Positions 1 to 8,704 are shown, counted from the first letter of the stretch. The stretch is 41,814 bases of DNA from Lewinellaceae bacterium (GCA_020636195.1 JACJYH010000010.1:1-41814); one strand, 5' to 3'. Numbers and translations are program-made. Notes: a model not told the origin generated them from the letters alone.

Positions 1-2
1 CG

Positions 3-167
3 CAATCGGTAGTCGATTATTTGACATTACATGGAATAGATATTTCCAGATTATCGGCTCTTGGGAAGGGCGAAACTAATGCTGTCGAAAATTGCGTTTG
101 TGAAAACTGCACAGAAGCACAGCACCAGAAAAATCGTCGTACCACATTTAAGATTTTGGCATATTGA
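3..167 (+). CDS. OmpA-family C-terminal domain protein (3' end only)
   Basis: The window opens inside this gene; 54 codons and the TGA stop are present, the start lies to the left. The visible residues match the end of an OmpA-like peptidoglycan-binding domain: a helix-turn segment (SVVDYLTLHGID followed by SRLSALGKGE), then a Cys-x-Cys-x-x-Cys insert, then EAQHQKNRRTTFKI, which is the characteristic last strand with the conserved Asn-Arg-Arg. Proteins with this domain usually sit in the outer membrane or as lipoproteins and hold peptidoglycan. The cysteine insert is common in Bacteroidota members and probably forms a disulfide. What precedes the domain (barrel, repeats or lipobox) cannot be seen. 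Confidence 0.85.
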   Translation, partial: QSVVDYLTLHGIDISRLSALGKGETNAVENCVCENCTEAQHQKNRRTTFKILAY

Positions 168-289
168 TCTGATTTTTTGGTCAATGAAGAAGTGTTATTG
201 CATGGATAAAAAATAATTATGGATTCTTTATTTCAGCAAATACATTGCTGGTTTTCTGATTCTATTTTCTTTTGATATAGTTTAATTGA

Positions 290-336
290 TTAATCTGAGA
301 GAATAAATGAGTTCATTTTACTAATATTCAGATTAA
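290..336. repeat. 9-bp inverted repeat at the 3' end of the leftward operon
   Basis: TTAATCTGA at 290-298 and its exact complement TCAGATTAA at 328-336 flank a 29-nt loop. The right arm overlaps the stop codon of the last leftward gene. It could form a weak transcript-end hairpin, but there is no following T-run on the minus strand, so I do not call it an intrinsic terminator. Confidence 0.35.
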
Positions 337-953
337 AAATCAGTTTCAAAACCAATTTTTCCTCCTACCTGAAAACTTCCAAAAATCATATAAGCTGAAG
401 TGTTGATGGCTAAAAAATTGTTGATTTTATACCTATACATAATATCTAATCCCACATTAATACCATAATCATGGTATGAGCTGAAACCAATGTACTGAAA
501 ACTTGATCCTGAACTACTCAAATATTCTCCTGTATGGATAAAGTAGTTGATCGAGGGCATGACATGTAGAGATGACTTACCAAAAGAATTTATTTTTATA
601 TTGGTTCCTATGGAGAAAATTCTGATGCTAGTATGTACAATATTTGGATTTTCTGACGTGTTTTGTGCAGAAAACCATTGACTAGAAAGAAATTCCTGAA
701 TTTCTTTTGGCTGAAACCTAAAGTCTTCCAAATTCCTCTTACTATCACCATTATAGTATCCAATTCTAATTTGAAAAACACTAGACAACCTTCTTGCATA
801 AAAGACATCAAATGTCACAGACGGATCAGTGCCATCACCGCCACCATAACCTATGTTTGCGCCAAAGGAATTTTTATGTGCTTGTGCGTTTGCCACTTGT
901 ATAAAGGCAAATAAAGTGAATGCAACTATATAAAAGCATTGACATTTTTTCAT
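333..953 (-). CDS. small outer-membrane beta-barrel protein, last gene of sigma-factor operon
   Basis: The 206-residue product has a Sec signal peptide (about residues 1-23, ending VANAQ) and then alternating hydrophobic/polar beta-strand segments rich in Tyr, Phe, Gly and Asn. It ends in phenylalanine (FETDF), as outer-membrane barrels normally do for BAM recognition. The size fits an eight-stranded barrel of the OmpX/PorT type. I recognise no specific family beyond that. It lies 21 bp downstream of another small barrel gene and is the fourth gene of a leftward run led by an ECF sigma factor, so it is probably co-transcribed and may be the ligand-sensing or target component of that system. 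No enzymatic motif is visible. Confidence 0.75.
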   Translation of the reverse strand: MKKCQCFYIVAFTLFAFIQVANAQAHKNSFGANIGYGGGDGTDPSVTFDVFYARRLSSVFQIRIGYYNGDSKRNLEDFRFQPKEIQEFLSSQWFSAQNTSENPNIVHTSIRIFSIGTNIKINSFGKSSLHVMPSINYFIHTGEYLSSSGSSFQYIGFSSYHDYGINVGLDIMYRYKINNFLAINTSAYMIFGSFQVGGKIGFETDF

Positions 954-974
954 GATATAATTTTTATTAAATGA

Positions 975-1571
975 TTAAAGATAAAAATGACGAGAAAGAC
1001 CGACTTGTACCCCAAAAAGATCATATTTGGTCTGGTAGCTTCCGGAAATACTGAGATAAGTTTTATTAGCCAACAATCTATAATATCCGGTTTCTACAAT
1101 AGCATTCCAATACTGGGTAGTTGTGAAAATGGTAAAATTTCTACTATAACCATCAGGGTCTTTGAATTGACCTCCGTAAGTGGCATCATCATAATTCGTG
1201 AATTGTCCACCTATCGATAGATAAAAGTATGCGGTTGGACTTATTGGCATTGATTTTTTTAAATGCGCACCAAAGCTATTCATCATCCTGATGGTGGAAA
1301 AAGAATATTCATTTAGGTGGTATTTTGTCAACTCATCAGCAGTATAAATATTTTTAGCTTTGATGCCACCGGAATAGCGAGTAAAGCTCATCACTATATC
1401 TATACCGGAACCCAGATCTTTACTTAGACTACCGCCAACTCCATCTAAAATCAAATGACTATTGTCAAAAAAATGTGCATAATTTAGGCTAATTTTAAAT
1501 AAATGATCTTGACCGTTTACATAACTACTGCTTAAAATCAGTAGTAACCAAATCCAATTTTTGATATTCAT
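975..1571 (-). CDS. small outer-membrane beta-barrel protein
   Basis: The 198-residue product begins with a signal peptide (about residues 1-20, ending SYVNGQ) and consists otherwise of short amphipathic strands, for example FKISLNYAHFF, GIDIVMSFTRYSGG, TAYFYLSIGGQF, YLSISGSYQTKY and GVQVGLSRHFYL. The Tyr/Gly/Ser-rich alternation and the hydrophobic C-terminus indicate an outer-membrane barrel of roughly eight strands. It is not obviously a paralogue of the next barrel downstream beyond general fold. It is third in the sigma-factor operon, 18 bp after the bitopic anti-sigma candidate. Function is unknown; by position it could modulate the barrel domain of that protein. Confidence 0.75.
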   Translation of the reverse strand: MNIKNWIWLLLILSSSYVNGQDHLFKISLNYAHFFDNSHLILDGVGGSLSKDLGSGIDIVMSFTRYSGGIKAKNIYTADELTKYHLNEYSFSTIRMMNSFGAHLKKSMPISPTAYFYLSIGGQFTNYDDATYGGQFKDPDGYSRNFTIFTTTQYWNAIVETGYYRLLANKTYLSISGSYQTKYDLFGVQVGLSRHFYL

Positions 1572-1589
1572 ATTGTAAATATTTTATTT

Positions 1590-2780
1590 TTAAAATGACT
1601 TTCCATATTTGAAGCTAAGGGCACTAATTCCATCATCATAGCTTGTGTAACCCAGTTTTAACCCGATAAATTGATATCTTTTGAGATAATAGGCATATCC
1701 AATCCCAAAATTTTGGTTCCATCCTGTACTTGACCTAATGACTATATATTGAGTTGCGTCATCTATAACCCTTTGTCCGCTATACATCGTGTACCCCAAA
1801 CTTAGATCAATATATAATTTATGTCGTAATGTACGTAAGAAATTTAATTGAATGGTAGCATTAAAATCTAGCTGATTTTCAAATGTGTGCGGAATTATAT
1901 TTGTTCTTGCTTCACCATGAGAATACAAACATTCCACACCAAAACCTATCAAACGATTTTGATCTTTTAATAATCCTAATCCGAACTGATAGCCGGGATT
2001 TTGATTGAAGTAAATGTAACCAATACTTGAAGTTAAAAACATTTTTCTATTTGGTTGATTCACTTTTACTATTGGTTGATTAATGGAAATCGCATGATCC
2101 AGCAATAAGAAACTTTGTGTTTTCCCAATTGAGTCAAAACTTACAACATCATTTGATCTTTTGTCCTTTTCAAGTATCGAACTGCTTTGAAAAACTTGAT
2201 CATTTTTTATAATGCTACGAACAGATGAATCTTCTTTTGTGCCAAAATAGTCGTCTATTCCAAAGTTCAATTTATCAGCTTTGATATTGGATATCAAGGA
2301 GTTGTCAGAATAATTTCTCACTGCGTCAGTCGACTTTATTTTGGTATTATTTGAAGATAATAGTTGTGTCTTTTTTGGGGTTGGAGAATGATCATTTTGG
2401 ACATCAATGTGAATTTTGTCCATAATTTTTTCAGGATTAGACTCAATTTTCTTGCTGTCAAAGATGATTTGATCAGCGGTTAAAATGGCATCTTGAGTTG
2501 TTTTTTGAAATTTGTACTGCTCATTGTTTTGTTTCAATGGCAATTCCTTAATTGTATTATTATTACCAAAATCGACTGATTTACTGTGTCGTGAATTGAA
2601 CATATCTGAACCTAAAGTTATCCCAAATAAAATTGCTCCAAAAATACCAAGAAGTATCCACCAAAGGAATATGTTCTTTCTCTTCGGTTGGGCTTGGTTT
2701 AAAAGCACTTCCATTTGTTCCCACGCCTTGGGATTCATCTCTAACTTTTGGGATTTCAAAATGTCTCTAAAGTCGTTCAT
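1590..2780 (-). CDS. putative dual-membrane-spanning anti-sigma factor (cytoplasmic domain, TM helix, linker, C-terminal barrel)
   Basis: Counting from the ATG at 2780 the protein has 396 residues. Residues 1-35 are a short charged helical segment (MNDFRDILKSQ, then NPKAWEQMEVLL) like the cytoplasmic part of Bacteroidota anti-sigma proteins. Residues 36-58 are one strongly hydrophobic helix preceded by Lys/Arg, predicting an N-in inner-membrane anchor. Residues about 60-244 are polar, Asn/Ser/Lys/Asp-rich and low in hydrophobics, as expected of a periplasmic linker. Residues 245-396 are Tyr/Gly/Phe-rich amphipathic strands ending in phenylalanine (KYGKSF), typical of an outer-membrane barrel. 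There is no signal peptide. The sigma gene ends two bases before this ATG; a GTG at 2786 would give two more residues and a 4-base overlap. The architecture matches, as I recall it, the Dma family described in Bacteroides thetaiotaomicron. A soluble beta-domain at the C-terminus is the alternative. Confidence 0.7.
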   Translation of the reverse strand: MNDFRDILKSQKLEMNPKAWEQMEVLLNQAQPKRKNIFLWWILLGIFGAILFGITLGSDMFNSRHSKSVDFGNNNTIKELPLKQNNEQYKFQKTTQDAILTADQIIFDSKKIESNPEKIMDKIHIDVQNDHSPTPKKTQLLSSNNTKIKSTDAVRNYSDNSLISNIKADKLNFGIDDYFGTKEDSSVRSIIKNDQVFQSSSILEKDKRSNDVVSFDSIGKTQSFLLLDHAISINQPIVKVNQPNRKMFLTSSIGYIYFNQNPGYQFGLGLLKDQNRLIGFGVECLYSHGEARTNIIPHTFENQLDFNATIQLNFLRTLRHKLYIDLSLGYTMYSGQRVIDDATQYIVIRSSTGWNQNFGIGYAYYLKRYQFIGLKLGYTSYDDGISALSFKYGKSF

Positions 2781-2782
2781 GT

Positions 2783-3343
2783 TCACTTGAAATTTGAAGT
2801 GTTAGAAATTGGAAATAAATACTTTTTAAGCGTATTCCTTGCTTTAGTAAGTAACCATTTTGATGTATTTTCTTTTATGTTTGAAAGCTTCTCGATTTCC
2901 TTGTGGCTATAGCCTTCAATTTCAAAAAGTGTAAAAACAAGTTTTTCATTGACTGGAAGATGCTGGATGGTTTTTACAATATCGTCAGCTGCCAATTGAC
3001 CTAAAGTTCGCTCCAACTGATCATCTTTTTCTTCGCATTTGACATTCTCAATTGATGTAATGATGGTCAGATGTCTTATGTGCGAACGAGCATGATCTAT
3101 TGAATTCCTTACTATAATAGTTCTTGCCCAAGCCAAATAATTACTACCTAAAGTAAACGAATTTAAACTATTATAAACCTTAAGCATGCACTGATTAAAT
3201 ACCCAATCTCTTTCAGAATCATCTTTAACATATAATGATACGACGTTTGCCAAAGACAAATATGTAAAATCGTACAGTTTCTTTTGAGAAGCTCTGTCGT
3301 ACTTTTTACAACCTTTGATAATATCATCTATCTCTTTGGACAT
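2783..3343 (-). CDS. ECF-type RNA polymerase sigma-70 factor
   Basis: The 186-residue protein has the two-domain ECF layout. Residues about 20-95 are sigma region 2, with the segment YLAWARTIIVRNSIDHARSH resembling the region 2.3/2.4 core-binding and -10-recognising helices. Residues about 125-180 are region 4, with LPVNEKLVFTLFEIEGYSHKE and a second helix holding the helix-turn-helix that reads the -35 element. It opens a leftward operon with the bitopic anti-sigma candidate and two barrel genes; the coupling of stop and next start suggests translational coupling, usual for sigma/anti-sigma pairs. It should direct core polymerase to envelope-response genes, possibly including its own operon; I could not identify its promoter. 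Confidence 0.9.
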   Translation of the reverse strand: MSKEIDDIIKGCKKYDRASQKKLYDFTYLSLANVVSLYVKDDSERDWVFNQCMLKVYNSLNSFTLGSNYLAWARTIIVRNSIDHARSHIRHLTIITSIENVKCEEKDDQLERTLGQLAADDIVKTIQHLPVNEKLVFTLFEIEGYSHKEIEKLSNIKENTSKWLLTKARNTLKKYLFPISNTSNFK

Positions 3344-3864
3344 TAGTACTTTGAGTATTATTTAAAATTGTTATATTTTGCGTTTTTGTTAAGACAAAAT
3401 AAATCATCATCATGGGTTTTCTCGTAAGTATAAGACATCAATGCGATTAAAATCATTTATTGAAGATTTGATTTTGATTACACTAACGATAAGTTCCATT
3501 ATCAAATATATATCGATTTGAAACACGCAATAGTTGGTGTTCCCCATATTTTTTTAAAAAATTTTCATTAACATCACTAAAGTACTCTCAACGATTGGTA
3601 TTCCTATACAAAGAGAAAATGATACTATAGTAGTTGCCTTTACTATTACTGACTTTAAAAACTCTTGGGAAATTATTTCTTGCACAAACTTATTGAGATG
3701 TTCGTGTGCATTTTTGATTCTGGAAAACAATACATTCTTTTTTGGGTTATTTTGTACATTTGTTTTTAATACATCCCTATTAAATACATAAATAATAGGT
3801 TTTGAAGACCAACAGTAAAGTGTGTTTTTTAGTAAATTTTGAAAATTGAAGTAAAAATTTTTGT
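3344..3864. other. 521-bp intergenic region between divergent sigma-factor operon and bestrophin gene
   Basis: This AT-rich gap must contain the promoters for both divergent units, but I see no exact TAnnTTTG element with a good partner. It holds one unusually long minus-strand open frame (described separately at 3554-3730). No RNA-gene hairpin, repeat or mobile-element end was seen. Confidence 0.6.
3554..3730 (-). CDS. possible small membrane protein or gene remnant (TTG start)
   Basis: From a TTG at 3730 the frame gives 58 residues ending in TAA at 3554-3556. It starts LFSRIKNAHEHLNKF, has an amphipathic charged half (KFVQEIISQEFLKS) and then a hydrophobic stretch of about 20 residues (TTIVSFSLCIGIPIV), resembling a single-pass small membrane protein. 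The frame stays open upstream to 3871, 106 codons in all, which is unusual at this base composition and hints at a decayed longer gene. It lies on the same strand as the sigma operon, about 210 bp before it. There is no ATG near its 5' side and the upstream part overlaps the bestrophin start, so it may be chance. Confidence 0.22.
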   Translation of the reverse strand: MFSRIKNAHEHLNKFVQEIISQEFLKSVIVKATTIVSFSLCIGIPIVESTLVMLMKIF

Positions 3865-4863
3865 ATGTACATTAAACGGAGATATGGATTTTGGATGACG
3901 TTCAATTGGAGCAAAGCTTCATTCATTTATGGGTTTATTTACGCTCTATTATTGACCATTTTGTTTGAATTTGTGTATCACAGACTTCATTTTGACTTTT
4001 CATTCAGTTGGCAGCCAATCAGCATTTTGGGTATAGCAGTCGCATTTTACCTTGGTTTTAAGAACAATGCCAGCTATGATCGTACATGGGAAGCACGCAA
4101 GATTTGGGGAGGCATCGTCAATAATTCCAGAACTTTTGGAGCCGCTGTGACGAGCTTTATCCAAGGCGAAAATAGTGCACATATTAAAAAAGAACTGATA
4201 CATAGACATATTGCTTGGCTGACGGCGCTAAGATACCAGCTGCGTCTGGAAAGAGAATGGGAGCATACAGAGTACCGTCTTAAGGGAAAGTATGTCCCAA
4301 ATATTAGTGAGATGTATTTTCATGATTTAGAAGAAGATATCAAAAATGTGCTGTGTGAAGAGGAATTTCTATTATACAAGGGGAAATCCAATATGGCTAC
4401 GCAAATTCTTCATAAACAATCCAATAGATTGCAGGAACTCCGAGATTTAGGGTATTTTGAAGACTTTCGCCACATGGAATTTCATAAGCTGATTGCTGAA
4501 TTCTACAACGATCAAGGAAGAAATGAGCGCATCAAAAACTTTCCTTTTCCAAGGCAATATGCTTCAGTGGCTTTTTGGATGACTTTGTTATTTGCGATTT
4601 TGGCACCTTTTGGGTTGCTGAATATTTTTCATGACCTGAAAAGCCATACTGTTTGGCTTACAGTTCCATTTTCCACGTTGATCATTTGGGTATTCTTTTT
4701 GATGGAAATGATTGGTGATTTTTCAGAAAATCCTTTTGAAGGTACCTATAATGATATTCCCATAACTTCCATTTCTAGAGCCATAGAAATAGACTTGAGA
4801 GAGATGTTGGGCGAGACGGATATTCCAAAACCAATAGGTGCAGAAAATGGGTTTGTGATGTAA
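3865..4863 (+). CDS. bestrophin family anion channel (UPF0187)
   Basis: The 332-residue protein carries the bestrophin signature just after the second membrane helix: GFKNNASYDRTWEARKIWG followed by NNSRTF. Hydrophobic segments lie at about residues 19-41, 50-67, 232-255 and 262-286, the four-helix arrangement of bacterial bestrophins, which assemble as pentamers in the inner membrane and conduct anions or small cations. The C-terminal NPFEGTYNDIPITSISR segment is also family-typical (the acidic belt near a proline-rich loop). The start at 3865 gives the basic MYIKRR lead; an in-frame ATG at 3895 is possible but would leave little before the first helix. It is monocistronic and converges with the CoA-binding gene. 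Confidence 0.9.
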   Translation: MYIKRRYGFWMTFNWSKASFIYGFIYALLLTILFEFVYHRLHFDFSFSWQPISILGIAVAFYLGFKNNASYDRTWEARKIWGGIVNNSRTFGAAVTSFIQGENSAHIKKELIHRHIAWLTALRYQLRLEREWEHTEYRLKGKYVPNISEMYFHDLEEDIKNVLCEEEFLLYKGKSNMATQILHKQSNRLQELRDLGYFEDFRHMEFHKLIAEFYNDQGRNERIKNFPFPRQYASVAFWMTLLFAILAPFGLLNIFHDLKSHTVWLTVPFSTLIIWVFFLMEMIGDFSENPFEGTYNDIPITSISRAIEIDLREMLGETDIPKPIGAENGFVM

Positions 4864-4943
4864 AGGTTACTTTAGACATAGCTTGATCAATCAGTTGACT
4901 TGGTTAAAAATTAAATGCAAGACGCAATTTTTTTATTCCAAGG

Positions 4944-5318
4944 TCAATATTGTCTCGTATGTAGTAGGACTAATGAGCAGGCTTCCTCGTATGCAATTCC
5001 TGCGGCTTTTAAAACAGGATAAAATGCATCGTTTTCCGTTCCCGGATTGAAGATCACTCTGCGAGGTTTCAGTTGCAGGATATAATCATAATATTCGATC
5101 TGAATCGTCGGATTAATGTATAAAGTAACTGTTTCAACGTCATCAAAAAGTACCTTTTCATTCTGGATTTCTACATCATCAATGAACCCTTTCCTGACAC
5201 CGATAGCATGCACTTTGTGACCATGAGAAAGGAGAGATTTTACCGCTTTATAGCCGTATTTTTCCGGTCTATTAGTGGCACCAATAACCAGAGTGGCTGT
5301 TTTTTGAGATACAATCAT
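4944..5318 (-). CDS. CoA-binding domain protein (YccU-like)
   Basis: The 124-residue protein is a single Rossmann-like CoA_binding_2 domain. The nucleotide loop is VIGATNRPEKYGYKAV at about residues 12-27, followed by HKVHAIGVRKG, a strand DYILQLKPRRVIFNPGTEN and the terminal EACSLVLL segment, in the order found in the family. Such stand-alone domains resemble the CoA-ligase subunit of succinyl-CoA synthetase but lack the catalytic parts; their physiological role is not established. It is a single gene converging on bestrophin across an 80-bp gap. Confidence 0.88.
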   Translation of the reverse strand: MIVSQKTATLVIGATNRPEKYGYKAVKSLLSHGHKVHAIGVRKGFIDDVEIQNEKVLFDDVETVTLYINPTIQIEYYDYILQLKPRRVIFNPGTENDAFYPVLKAAGIAYEEACSLVLLHTRQY

Positions 5319-5617
5319 TTGATTTTAGTTGAATATCTGACATCAAAACATCAATCGCCACCAATAGTTGAAAATGGAGTTTTTATTTGATTTCTTTACA
5401 ATATTAACCGTGTTTTTCCAGTAATAATGCATTGTCATTTTTCAAATTTGATAAATATTTAATATATTAGGAAAAATTGGCCTTCAATTTTACAAACTTT
5501 ACACTTTTTTCTTACCTTTGCCAATTATTGACAAAAAGAATAAATTTCAGTCCCAAATCGATGAATTTTTGGGATTTTGGCTTTATTTTTGCAAAAAGGA
5601 TTTAGTTATTGTATTCC
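5319..5617. other. 299-bp divergent intergenic region
   Basis: This AT-rich gap separates the leftward CoA-binding gene and the rightward T9SS type B protein. It contains two exact TAnnTTTG elements on the plus strand (5513-5520 and 5584-5591). No gene or stable hairpin was seen. Confidence 0.6.
5513..5520 (+). promoter_or_regulatory. candidate Bacteroidota -7 element (TACCTTTG)
   Basis: TACCTTTG matches the TAnnTTTG consensus exactly and lies about 97 bp before the ATG of the type B sorted protein. The region about 20 bp further upstream is TTTAC, a poor match to the TTTG -33 element. A second exact match, TATTTTTG at 5584-5591, lies closer to the start but also lacks a good -33 partner. 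Confidence 0.4.
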
Positions 5618-8600
5618 ATGACCCAAAAATACTTTGTCATAGACGTTTTTAGAAAGGTAATCTTCTTTTGGGTTATTGTATTTTCCGTTCAAACACTAGG
5701 TTTTTCTCAGTGCTTATTTGAAAAAGCGCCTCCCGGAGAAATATGTAGCACAGCTCTCCCCATCAGTGGAGTTGAATTGAATGGATATACGAGTATGTTG
5801 CCATTGCGGTATTCTCAAACTCAGATTCAAGAGAATGGTAATAATTGGGGTGGCTTATGCAATGGTAATGGTTCCGCACAAAACATTATATGGTTTTCTT
5901 TTATCCCTTGTTCCAGCACGGTAGAATTGGAAATTACTGTTGGGACTTGTTTTGTATTGGATACCATGACAGGTGCCAACATGGGAAGTCATCCCAATGC
6001 AGGTCTTCAAGTTGGTTTGTTTAAGGGTTGCACCGTCAGTGAATATGTTGATTGTTCTATGTCTCCGACTTCCGGGTCTGGGATGACAGGTACTTTTGTG
6101 GTACGAGGCACTACTTTTGTTCCGGGAGAACCGGCCTATCTTTATCTGGATGGTTTCAATGTCAATCTTAAGACTATCACGGTATGTGATTTTTCTATTA
6201 AAGTGTTAAAAGGTATTGATACGACACCAGTTCAAGCACCCGATCCTACAAGCCTTCAAAAAGGCGATATCACAGGTCCAAATACTGTGAATTGTAGTGA
6301 TTTGGATAAGCCAATGACGTATAATCTAACGCCGCCTGAATGTGCATATGCCTACAATCCTGGGTGTGGCCCATCTGTGGACTTCAATCCTAAAGATAGC
6401 GCATGTTATGTGTGGCAGGTTTCACCAATGGCAGGTCGTTCTTTTGTCAATCAAGACAGTGTGGGCGTTTCTGCTGACATCCGATTTTCAAAACCGGGTG
6501 TATATACCATCTCAGCTGATGTCTATTTGAATCCTGCGTATGGTACTACCAATGCAAATGCTGCGTGTGGTAATATTCGTACTTGGACAGTTACTGTACT
6601 AGAAGCGGATTCTATCACTGCAACACCCATCATCGTATGTCCTGGTCAAACCTTTGATTACTGTGGTATTTCAGTGTCAAAGGATACCATTATATATTGC
6701 GCTTCCGGCAATTGTCAAATTACAAAACAAGAGTTTGTTTTTAGCACAAGTCAAGTTCAAGATCATGGGACAATATATGTTTGTCCTGCTGATACCTATA
6801 CATTCCAAAATAATACCTTCAGAAATGCCGGGCATTATGACGTGGTGGATCAATTTGATTGTACATTGTTGCACAAGTTTGATTTGGTTTGGCTCGATAT
6901 AAAATCTAGCATCTCAGCCACACAGGATCTACTAACGTGTAAGGAATTAAACTCTACAATTACCGCCAGCTTGACTGCTAGTCTGCCTGGTAATACCCAA
7001 TTCACATGGTCTGACCCATTCGGAAATATCATTGGCAATGCTCAATCAATTTCTGTTTCTCAACCAGGAACGTATAAGATTGATTTTTCTTTTGAGCTTC
7101 AAAATGCAAAATGTACAGCCACAGAATATTATTCCATAACTCAGGATATTACTGCACCTGATGCAAATTTGAATATTCCTACATTGAAGTGTCGAAATTC
7201 AAGGTATGCAGACACCATTATAACGGCAATTCCGGTGACCAATCTAGCAGATGCCTACTGGACTACACCTTCAGGGGTAAAAGTGGCTGGATTGAATATC
7301 GCCATTGATTCTATACAAGTGATGTCTGGCAATCCTTATATTCTTACTTTAACCGGTACAAATGGATGTATTGCAACAAAAGAAGTATTGATCCCATATA
7401 ATTTAAAAAAGGTCAATCTTACCATACAGGGTGATGATATTTTGACTTGTTATAATCCATATGTCAATAATATGAAGGTAACTGTCGATGCACCTGTACT
7501 GGATGTGAAGTGGTATAGAATTGAAAATAATACTTTACCGCCTGTCTTTATCATAAATGGTCCCTCTATCTTTTCCTTGCCAAATAATGTACATTCAAAG
7601 CCTGGAAGATACGGAGCGGAAGTGATAGCTGCTGATAGTTATTGTACATCAGATATATATAAAGATGTCACCGAAGATAAGATTTCTCCAACGGTAGATT
7701 TGGGTCCAGACCAAATGTGGTACTGTAATACTTCAAGTATTTCTTTGGACGCACAGGTAACAAGTAATAATTCGGTAAACTATTTTTGGAGCACGATCAA
7801 TGGTTCATTGAGTGCGTCAGATATTAAAAATCCAAACGTACTGGCTCCTGGTGAATACGTATTATCAGTACTCAATACAGTCAACGGTTGTGCCAAAACA
7901 GATAAAATTAATATAATTAAGGAAACAAATGTACCCACATCAATAGACATTGCATCGGAAGATGTCAGTTGTTATGGTGAAAACAATGGTTATATTCATA
8001 TCGACAATATCAATGGAGGATTTGAACCATATACAATAAAATTGAATGGGAATATAGTTAACAATATAGACATACAAAACCTTTCTGAAGGCGATTATGA
8101 GATTGATGTTGTAGATATACATGGATGCGAACTAAGAGTTCAAACTACAATATCTGAGCCACAACCTTTTGAAATAGATCTTCCCAATGAACTTCAAATA
8201 GCTTTTAATGAAAGCATTGGACTTTCTTTTACTTCAAATTATACAGATATTGAATCGGTAGAATGGGTGAATGGGAGAGGAGAGATCATCAGCAGGGATT
8301 TCAGTTTTGACTATAACTCTCTTGAATCTGATGTCATTACTTTGGTAGCCACTTCATCTAAGGGTTGTGAAAGTAGAGCAAAAATCACTATTTCTGTCGA
8401 TAACGAACTAAAGCTATATTTTCCTAATATATTCACACCAAATGGTGATGGTATCAATGACAAATTTATCGTTTGGAAAAATAAAATTCCTGCTGTTCTA
8501 GATGAGATGTGTATCTATGACAGAATGGGAAATATCGTTTATAACGAGAAAAACATAGATTTCAATGATCCCGATTCAGGTTGGGATGGCTACTTCAGAG

Positions 8601-8704
8601 GCCAAAAAGTAGAATCCGGTACCTATGTTTATATTTGCAAGTTTACGGACTACAAGGGACTTCAAAATACAGTCAAAGGGGATATTACCGTCTTGGATAA
8701 GTAA
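5618..8704 (+). CDS. multidomain surface protein with SprB-type repeat and T9SS type B (CHU_C) sorting domain
   Basis: From the ATG at 5618 the protein has 1028 residues. A signal peptide (about 1-31, ending LGFSQ) leads to a cysteine-rich beta-sandwich N-terminal region, then several Ig-like/PKD-like beta domains. At about 770-850 is one SprB-type repeat: VSCYGENNGYI, later GGFEPYTI, then DYEIDVVDIHGC and a closing SEP. Residues about 931-1028 are the gliding-associated C-terminal domain, with YFPNIFTPNGDGINDKF, IYDRMGN and GWDGYF, and the final TVLDK. That tail directs export by the type IX system and surface attachment. A TTG three codons upstream (5609) is less likely than ATG. It is probably adhesin-like; no catalytic motif was seen. 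Confidence 0.9.
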   Translation: MTQKYFVIDVFRKVIFFWVIVFSVQTLGFSQCLFEKAPPGEICSTALPISGVELNGYTSMLPLRYSQTQIQENGNNWGGLCNGNGSAQNIIWFSFIPCSSTVELEITVGTCFVLDTMTGANMGSHPNAGLQVGLFKGCTVSEYVDCSMSPTSGSGMTGTFVVRGTTFVPGEPAYLYLDGFNVNLKTITVCDFSIKVLKGIDTTPVQAPDPTSLQKGDITGPNTVNCSDLDKPMTYNLTPPECAYAYNPGCGPSVDFNPKDSACYVWQVSPMAGRSFVNQDSVGVSADIRFSKPGVYTISADVYLNPAYGTTNANAACGNIRTWTVTVLEADSITATPIIVCPGQTFDYCGISVSKDTIIYCASGNCQITKQEFVFSTSQVQDHGTIYVCPADTYTFQNNTFRNAGHYDVVDQFDCTLLHKFDLVWLDIKSSISATQDLLTCKELNSTITASLTASLPGNTQFTWSDPFGNIIGNAQSISVSQPGTYKIDFSFELQNAKCTATEYYSITQDITAPDANLNIPTLKCRNSRYADTIITAIPVTNLADAYWTTPSGVKVAGLNIAIDSIQVMSGNPYILTLTGTNGCIATKEVLIPYNLKKVNLTIQGDDILTCYNPYVNNMKVTVDAPVLDVKWYRIENNTLPPVFIINGPSIFSLPNNVHSKPGRYGAEVIAADSYCTSDIYKDVTEDKISPTVDLGPDQMWYCNTSSISLDAQVTSNNSVNYFWSTINGSLSASDIKNPNVLAPGEYVLSVLNTVNGCAKTDKINIIKETNVPTSIDIASEDVSCYGENNGYIHIDNINGGFEPYTIKLNGNIVNNIDIQNLSEGDYEIDVVDIHGCELRVQTTISEPQPFEIDLPNELQIAFNESIGLSFTSNYTDIESVEWVNGRGEIISRDFSFDYNSLESDVITLVATSSKGCESRAKITISVDNELKLYFPNIFTPNGDGINDKFIVWKNKIPAVLDEMCIYDRMGNIVYNEKNIDFNDPDSGWDGYFRGQKVESGTYVYICKFTDYKGLQNTVKGDITVLDK

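Noticed and set aside
5319..5617. Possible RNA gene or riboswitch in the divergent gap
   Set aside because: No paired helices, T-run terminator or conserved motif was found, only promoter-like elements.
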